The translations under genes were made by a program, and so were the position numbers. Below the pieces are notes generated by a model. That model had not been told where the DNA came from, searched no databases, and was given only the letters and a program-made list of their open reading frames with translations. This document shows positions 58,557 through 64,000 of a stretch of DNA of 64,000 nt, piece after piece. Every line of letters begins with the position of its first letter. Position 1 is the stretch's first letter. This stretch comes from Diplodia intermedia (Eukaryota; Ascomycota; Dothideomycetes; Botryosphaeriales; Botryosphaeriaceae), in the NCBI GenBank assembly GCA_021495925.1, contig JAKEKT010000087.1, positions 1 through 64,000 of the forward strand. Reading direction: 5' to 3'.

Positions 58557-61500
58557 TCACGCCGCCGCCACAGCTCTCCCACCCCTAGGCTTCCTCCCAT
58601 ACAACCCGACAACAGCCTCAAACAGATCCCCAACAGGGGGCAAAGCAAAGCTCGGCCCGACATCAAACACCCGCGCCAGCATCTCCGGTCTAACCACCGG
58701 TTTATCCCCCTCTCCATCCCCCTCCTCCCCATCATCCTCCATCTCATCCCCTTCGCCCACCTCCTCCATAACCTCCCTGCCCACCGCATCCCCCTCCTCA
58801 TCGTCATCATCGTCCTCGTCCTCGCCGTCGACGACCAGCGGCTCCAACGCCAACGCGTCCAGATCCTCGTCCGGCGCCGCCACGGGCCCGACGAGCTGCA
58901 GCCCCGGGCCCGATGCCGACGTGGGCGCGACGACGCGGATTTCGGCGGCCGAGTTGAGGGCGATGAAGCCCTTGCTGCCGCTGCCGGTCGCGCCAGCCGC
59001 GGGAAGTAGCGCGGTGACGATTTGCGGGACGACGATCGAGTAGAGCGGGCGGGGGGAGGAGGTGGAGAAGACGAAGATTTTGGACTGGCGTTTTTTGGGG
59101 GGTTGGGGTTGTTTGGCATCAGCGGTGGCATCGGTGGCATCAGCAGCGGCGGGGGTCTTGTTCTCCTTGTCCTTGTTCTTATCCTTCTTCTTCTTCTCGC
59201 TGCCGCCGTCGGGTAGCGAGAGGGAGATGGCGAACGTGCCGTCGGCGTCGGCGTTGTCAGCGTTATTATTGATGGCGAGATGGGCAATCTCCGCCTTCTG
59301 GCCGCGGCTGAGGCCGAGCGGGCGGAAGCTGTACCCGTAGCCGAGCTCGTCGTCGACCAGGTCCCACACGCTGAGCGAGTTGGACACGATGATGAGCCGG
59401 CGGCCGACAAAGCCGAGGTCGACGAGCCCCGTCGTGTACAGGCCGCCGCGCGAGTGCCGGATCGCGCCCGCCGCCGGGTCGATGAAGTGGACGAGGCCGT
59501 GGCTGTTGTTGCCGAAGAACTCCTGGCTGGCCGCGAGGACGGAGCCGTCGGGCGAGTAGGCGAGCCGGGCGTGCACCGGCACCAGCTCGCTGGGGATGTC
59601 CGAGTTGGCGTCGAGGCCCTCGACCGCGGCCTCGAGCCGGACGGCGTCGCGGTTCGACCAGGTGACGAGGCCCTCGCCCTTGCTGCCGCGCACGACGGTG
59701 CCGTCGTGCAGCCGCGTCTTGGGCGCCCAGATGCGGACGAAGCCGTCCTCGCCGACGGTGGCGAACGACGTGCTGCTCGGGTCGTACTTCAGGTCGAAGA
59801 CGCGGCCGGAAATGACCTTGTCGGCGAACCTGTGCGGTGCGTCGATGCGCGTCTCCAACATCCACTGCGCCTTCTCCTCGTTCCAGAGCCAGAACTTGAG
59901 GTAGACCTCACGCCTGGCATGTTGTTCTTCATCCACCATCTTCTTCTCCGCCGCGAGGTGTTCCACATCCTCCACTGGAGGAGCCCACTCTTCGACAGTA
60001 GCAAGCCATTTTCCGTCGTGGCTAAGCTGCAGGTGCCGAAGATCAGGCTCACGCAGCTTGGTTGCGTTCGGACCTTGGTTGACGATGGTGGCGTTGTTGC
60101 GCGTGATAGCTTGGCGGAAGACGTGATGGTTGGACGAGATGTCGTAAGCCTGGAGGAAGGGAGCCGGGCGGCTGGTGGTGCCTGCTTCGGTCCTGGGTTG
60201 CGATGCGGGGACGGATAGCAAAATCTGGTTGGGATTCCGCGGGTTGATGGCAGCAGCTGTGCGGTGGACCTGGTCGAGTATATCCTTGTCCACAGTCGAC
60301 TCAGGGGTGAAGAAGCGCGACTGCACTCCGGCAATATTGGCCTTCGGGACCAACTCGGTTGTTGAGAGGACAATGACCGAGTTGTCTGCAAGCTGGACGG
60401 CGTAGGAAGTCCCGCTCGGGGAAACGACGACACCGTCGATAGCAGACGTGAGGTTGGGAAGGAATTGCTTTTTCGAGGTTTGAAGCTGCCAGAGAACAAG
60501 AACCGTCTCCTGACCACCGGAAATGATGTAATTGCCATCCAATGACCACTTGACGGCCCCAACGGGATTCCTGTGCCAGTGAAGATTGCGAGGAGCCAGG
60601 GAAAGCGCCGAGGGAGCATCCTTGGAGTCCTTCTTTTGCTGCTTCTCGGCATTGCTCAGCTTAGCAATGATGTCCTCGTACACAAGCAGCGCACCGTTGG
60701 CGCAGCCAATGACCAAATTGACCTGGCCAACTGGCGGAGCGCCCTTCTTTGGCGCGGCTTTGGTAGATTCATGGCGGTTGACTCGGATGTCAATCGAGGT
60801 GATTGTTTGTGTGCAGCTGAGCTCCCTCCAGATGTACACGAGATCCTTGGGTGCCGTAGCAGAGGTGTTCCTCAGGTGTCCAACAAAGACGCGGTCTTTG
60901 GCCGCCGCGGCAATGACTTGACCACCGCCAGAAACGGTGAAAGACTGAAGAGGAACGCGGGTCTTAAGCAGTTGTTGAGCCACCTTTTCAGACTCGTCCT
61001 TGTGGCCGCGCAACCTATGGGCGTAGATGACGTTGTGCTCACCCTTGTCCAGAGTGTAGACATTGTCGACCTTGTCTCCGTTGTCGCCCTCGACGGCGTT
61101 GACTGCGATGCCGCGGATGGCAGCGGACAGGTTATAACGCTTAACCTTCTTTCCGCTCACCCAGTCCCACAGAACGACGTAGCCAGAGGCGTCGGAAACG
61201 TACAGGTTGCTTGCATCAGCGTCTGACAAGGCGTACGCGGTGATGTTGTGGCTGGTACCCATGGGAAGGGTCCGGACGAGAAGCGAGGTTGCGGTCGAGT
61301 AGATGTGCACAGCCCTCACGGTTGCAAAAATAAGATATCTGGGGCACACAATCAGCGGGGCGCCAGTGCATGCTTCGCGGGCCCTCGTACCTCTCATCCT
61401 TGGTGAAGATAGGGTCGATGGGCAGAAAACGGCCGCCCGCAGGCTCCGACGTGTACCAGCTGCTCCTGTCCGGGCGAAGCCTGATCTTGACTGCATCCCC

Positions 61501-61713
61501 CTCTTGCTTCGTAACCTGGGCATTCTTATCCCCCACAATGGCCAGGGCAGTGTCGGTCTTGGCCTGCTTTGTCCCGGAAGGCGCGTTTTTCTCGTCCTGG
61601 GTACGGATGCGCTTGGCGTCGTGCTTGGTGGCAGAAGAGTCCTTGGCCTTTCTCTTGCGGCGGGCGTCCTGCGACGGAACGGGCGCGTCCTGCACGGTGG
61701 TGGGGGCGGCCAT
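58557..61713 (-). CDS. utp17: WD40-repeat protein of the UTP17/NAN1 (WDR75) type, small-subunit processome
   Basis: Two exons (61713-61391 and 61338-58557) with a 52-bp intron give 1,034 residues. Without the splice, the second exon would be given a false N-terminus in another frame. The N-terminus is basic and lysine-rich (RRKRKAKDSS, KHDAKRIRTQ), fitting a nucleolar protein. WD40 blades follow, for example YVVLWDWVSGKKVKRY, GAVKWSLDGNYIISGGQ, VLVLWQLQTSKKQF and FATVGEDGFVRIWAPKT. Later come a Lys-rich insert, a strongly acidic tract (GEDEDDDDDEEGD) and a C-terminal LFEAVVGLYGRKPRGG segment typical of this family. The yeast homologue belongs to the t-UTP subcomplex that links rRNA transcription to early 18S processing. 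Its 5' end faces RPB10 at a distance of 213 bp. The assignment rests on motif style and layout, so a related WD40 protein is the alternative. Confidence 0.82.
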
Positions 61714-61926
61714 GGTGGTGGCGGGTTGGAGATGGTCGTGGTGAACTTTTGTCGCGCGGCTTCGTACTTTTTCGCGGGCCAGAGTCTTGGCGCTGGCACC
61801 TCCGAAGTCTTTCTTGCCTCGCCCCGAACAAACACCCTCCTCCCTCCCTCACCTCGACCACCTCTCCGCGCAGTCCCGCCGTCGCCCAGTTCCGTGTCGC
61901 CGCCCTTCTAGCTCGCTACCGCCACC
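61714..61926. promoter_or_regulatory. Shared divergent promoter between UTP17-like and RPB10
   Basis: Only 213 bp separate the two start codons, so both genes must be driven from this segment. It contains CT-rich and C-rich stretches (about 61,800-61,870) typical of fungal core promoters. I saw no canonical TATA box. Confidence 0.65.
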
Positions 61927-62335
61927 ATGATCATCCCCGTCCGGTGCTTCTCCTGCGGCAAGGTACGCTTCCACGGCGGTCCCGCAGCTCGACGCGCCTG
62001 CGTGCTTCCGCTCCACCCTGCTAACACAAAGGGCAGGTCATCGGTGACCTCTGGGAACGTTTCGTCGGCCTGATTGAGGAGGGTGTCCACGAGGGGTAAG
62101 CGGCCTCTGCCTCGAAGCCTCGAGAGCACGCGACTGACGGCTGCGCAGTGACGCCATGGACCAGCTCAGACTCAACCGCTACTGCTGCCGCCGCATGGTC
62201 ATGACCCACGTCGACCTCATCGAGAAGCTGCTCAAGTATGTGTAACCCGTGACTGCATGCGGGTGGGCAGAGACTGACCCGAACAGGTACAACAACGCCG
62301 AGCGCGAGCTCCAGCGCATCCGCCAAGGCGCATAG
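61927..62335 (+). CDS. rpb10: RNA polymerases I, II and III subunit RPABC5 (Rpb10)
   Basis: Four exons (61927-61962, 62037-62095, 62149-62235, 62287-62335) join to exactly 76 residues, close to the usual length of 65-75. The protein starts MIIPVRCFSCGK and continues VIGDLWERF; the later LNRYCCRRMVMTHVDLIEKL segment supplies the two adjacent cysteines. CxxC plus CC is the unusual zinc site of this subunit, and CFSCGK and RYCCRR are nearly invariant in eukaryotes. The C-terminal extension YNNAERELQRIRQGA is slightly longer than in yeast. Rpb10 sits at the assembly platform of all three nuclear RNA polymerases and is essential. Introns are 74, 53 and 51 bp, with phases 0, 2 and 2. The gene is divergent from the ribosome-biogenesis gene to its left. 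Confidence 0.97.
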
Positions 62336-63066
62336 ATACCCCCGACACGGCAACAGAGTTGAGGGGATGCAATCCGCGCGACACCACGAAAAGATCAGAG
62401 GCATATTGGCGAAAGGCGTTTTCCGGCGCAAGGGTTTTTGTAATTTTCCCAGCGGCTATATGTATCTTCTTGGTGGAACACGAAACTAGAAGCTTGAGGG
62501 AAGCCTTGGACTTTCTGAAAGGGCTACACTTGGACTTCTGAGTAGGTGGGTGACTTTTGAGCATTCAGACACGGTCTCCCCGCCATTTCACAGCATCTCG
62601 TGCGAACACGGTGACTGGAGAAGTCGTCCTTGCCCCCAGATAAGCATCCGACAATGGAACACGGTGCCCCAATTCCAACGTGAGATTTCGGCAGCTCACA
62701 AGTGCTTTGGTGGCGGCAAATGGCCCGCCATGGACGCTTCTTTATCCCGCGAATTTATCTATCGATCGTCATTCTTGGCGCGCCTGCTTAGTCACCCAAA
62801 AATGTGCATCATGCCTTCCGTCACCACCGACCGAAGCTCCAACCAACCCACATCAAAGCAAACCCCACCACCCATCCCACCGCCAAACACCGTACGTGCC
62901 TCCCCGCCCGCCCCCCAGCGCGTCTTCGCGCTCCACCCTTGTCGACACCCTCCCGAGAAAGCGAAAACCCCGTTGGGCTAACATTGGGGGACCGCCGCAG
63001 CAAAACACCTTTTTTTCCCCGGCCACCTCCAAACGACCAAACCCATCCCACAGACAAGCAACAGCA
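62336..63066. other. Intergenic: RPB10 3' flank and TOM6 upstream region
   Basis: No supported gene. C-rich stretches between 62,860 and 63,060 fit a promoter and leader for TOM6. The plus-strand frames 62,550-63,348 are open by composition only. Confidence 0.45.
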
Positions 63067-63420
63067 ATGGTCCCCAAGCGCGCACCCGCCCCCGCCCGCC
63101 GCCCCGAGTCGCAGAGCATGTTCTCCACCGCCTACGCCACCGTCACCAACCCCGAGAACCGCCCCGTCATCACCGGCGTCGCCATGTTCGCTGTAAGTTT
63201 TCTTTCCTCTCTCTCCCTCCCCCTCTCTCTCTCTCCCCCTCTCTTTCTCTCGCTCGCTCTCGCTCTCGCTCTCTCACGCCGCTCCACAGCCGAGACAAAA
63301 GCGGGCTGTGGATTGTTGGCGAAATGGAATGGAGAATGGCGATGCTGATTTGCGATTCGTCGATAGGCTGGCGTCGCGTTCCTGCACAGCAGCTGGAGCG
63401 AGCTGCTGCTCCCCGCGTAA
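63067..63420 (+). CDS. tom6: Mitochondrial outer membrane translocase subunit Tom6
   Basis: Two exons, 63067-63192 and 63367-63420, joined across a 174-bp intron (GTAAGT...ATAG), give 59 residues. The N-terminus is basic and disordered (MVPKRAPAPARRPE). Then come TAYATVTNPENRPVITGVAM and, after the join, FAAGVAFLHSSWSELLLPA, a single C-terminal membrane helix ending in the LLLP tail that marks fungal Tom6. Tom6 stabilises the TOM core complex, the entry gate for mitochondrial preproteins. The intron is unusually long for this window and contains a (CT)n run at about 63,200-63,270. A naive reading that continues through the intron gives a false 222-residue product. Confidence 0.88.
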
Positions 63421-64000
63421 AGGAACAGGAAGAGAAGAGGAGAGGAGGGCGGATCGACGACGGCGTGTTGGGGGAAATTGCGCCGATGAGGGAGAGTGCG
63501 ACACCGCGTCATACGGGACGACGCGTCGGGAGCGGAAGGAACTTAGAGGTCGGGATGATGGTGATGTACGCTATAAGATGGAGGCGGATTGTGGGTCGGC
63601 CTGGGTCTCTCTCTCCTCGTGAAATGGGAAGGGAGCGCGGAAAAAGGCCGTGTACAGCAGTTATGGCTTGCCGGGCGTCATTTTTCTGTTTTTTTTTTTC
63701 TTCCTTCCTGAGAGGAGGGGTTATGGGATACACCACTTTACATCGAAAAGAATTGAATATGGCTGTGAGGTGGCTTGCAGGGTCGATGACGTCGTGGGTG
63801 TCCGTGGTCTGGTGATGGGGGGTTGTGGCTTGTCTTTAAAAGCCAGCTGGGTTTCTGCGGTGGTTCGGAGCAGCAACTCACTGCATGTCGGGAACGCAAT
63901 TGCTCTCGTCCAAAAAGTCGGCGTTTCATACTGCCTTGGAGGGCTGGAGTGTTGGCTGTTACTGCCTTGCAGGGCTTGACCACCACAATCCGCACCGACT
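63421..64000. other. TOM6 3' flank, no further gene recognised
   Basis: Contains a T-rich run at about 63,679-63,705 and overlapping short frames without recognisable features. Confidence 0.4.

Noticed and set aside
58478..60218. Long frames of about 310 codons on both strands within the WD40 gene
   Set aside because: They are shadows of the GC-rich WD40 coding sequence, with low-complexity Ser/Arg or Val/Ala composition.

Overview
The window is from a filamentous ascomycete (Pezizomycotina). Evidence: genes split by roughly 50-bp GT-AG introns with CTRAC-like branch sites, a HET-domain protein, and a 30-kb block mutated in the way repeat-induced point mutation (RIP) acts. I cannot name the species.

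Left arm (1 to about 26,070) has normal base composition and is gene-poor and accessory. It holds a kinase-like 3' fragment, a small Ser/Thr kinase, a patatin-like phospholipase with two internal stops, a five-exon O-methyltransferase, a two-finger C2H2 protein, two small spliced proteins of unknown function, two convergent copies of a PD-(D/E)XK nuclease-like family (both damaged), an ankyrin protein, a HET-domain protein, and a long acidic-repeat protein whose C-terminal part also looks PD-(D/E)XK-like. Kinase-like, patatin, HET, ankyrin and nuclease-like genes together are typical of fungal allorecognition and self/non-self compartments (inference).

Middle (about 26,073-56,820) is an AT-rich TE block almost stripped of CpA/TpG while keeping CpG. 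I could reconstruct it: a Ty3/Gypsy LTR retrotransposon on the minus strand (28,056-55,948, two 727-bp LTRs, 5-bp target duplication) is interrupted by two full-length LINEs of one family. LINE B (minus) sits inside the reverse transcriptase and LINE C (minus) sits further upstream in the element. LINE A (plus) is nested in the 3' UTR of LINE B. All three LINEs are about 6.5 kb and have target-site duplications. LINE C is far less mutated than A and B. The Gypsy element itself sits in about 2.9 kb of older, unclassified mutated DNA.

Right arm (about 56,825-64,000) opens with a 175-bp tandem triplication lying across the RIP boundary and a kinase relic, then becomes a conserved housekeeping segment: a WD40 protein of the UTP17/NAN1 type (small-subunit processome), divergent from RPB10 (RNA polymerase I/II/III subunit) across 213 bp, then TOM6 (mitochondrial import). 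The window therefore runs from an accessory compartment, through a TE block, to core genes.
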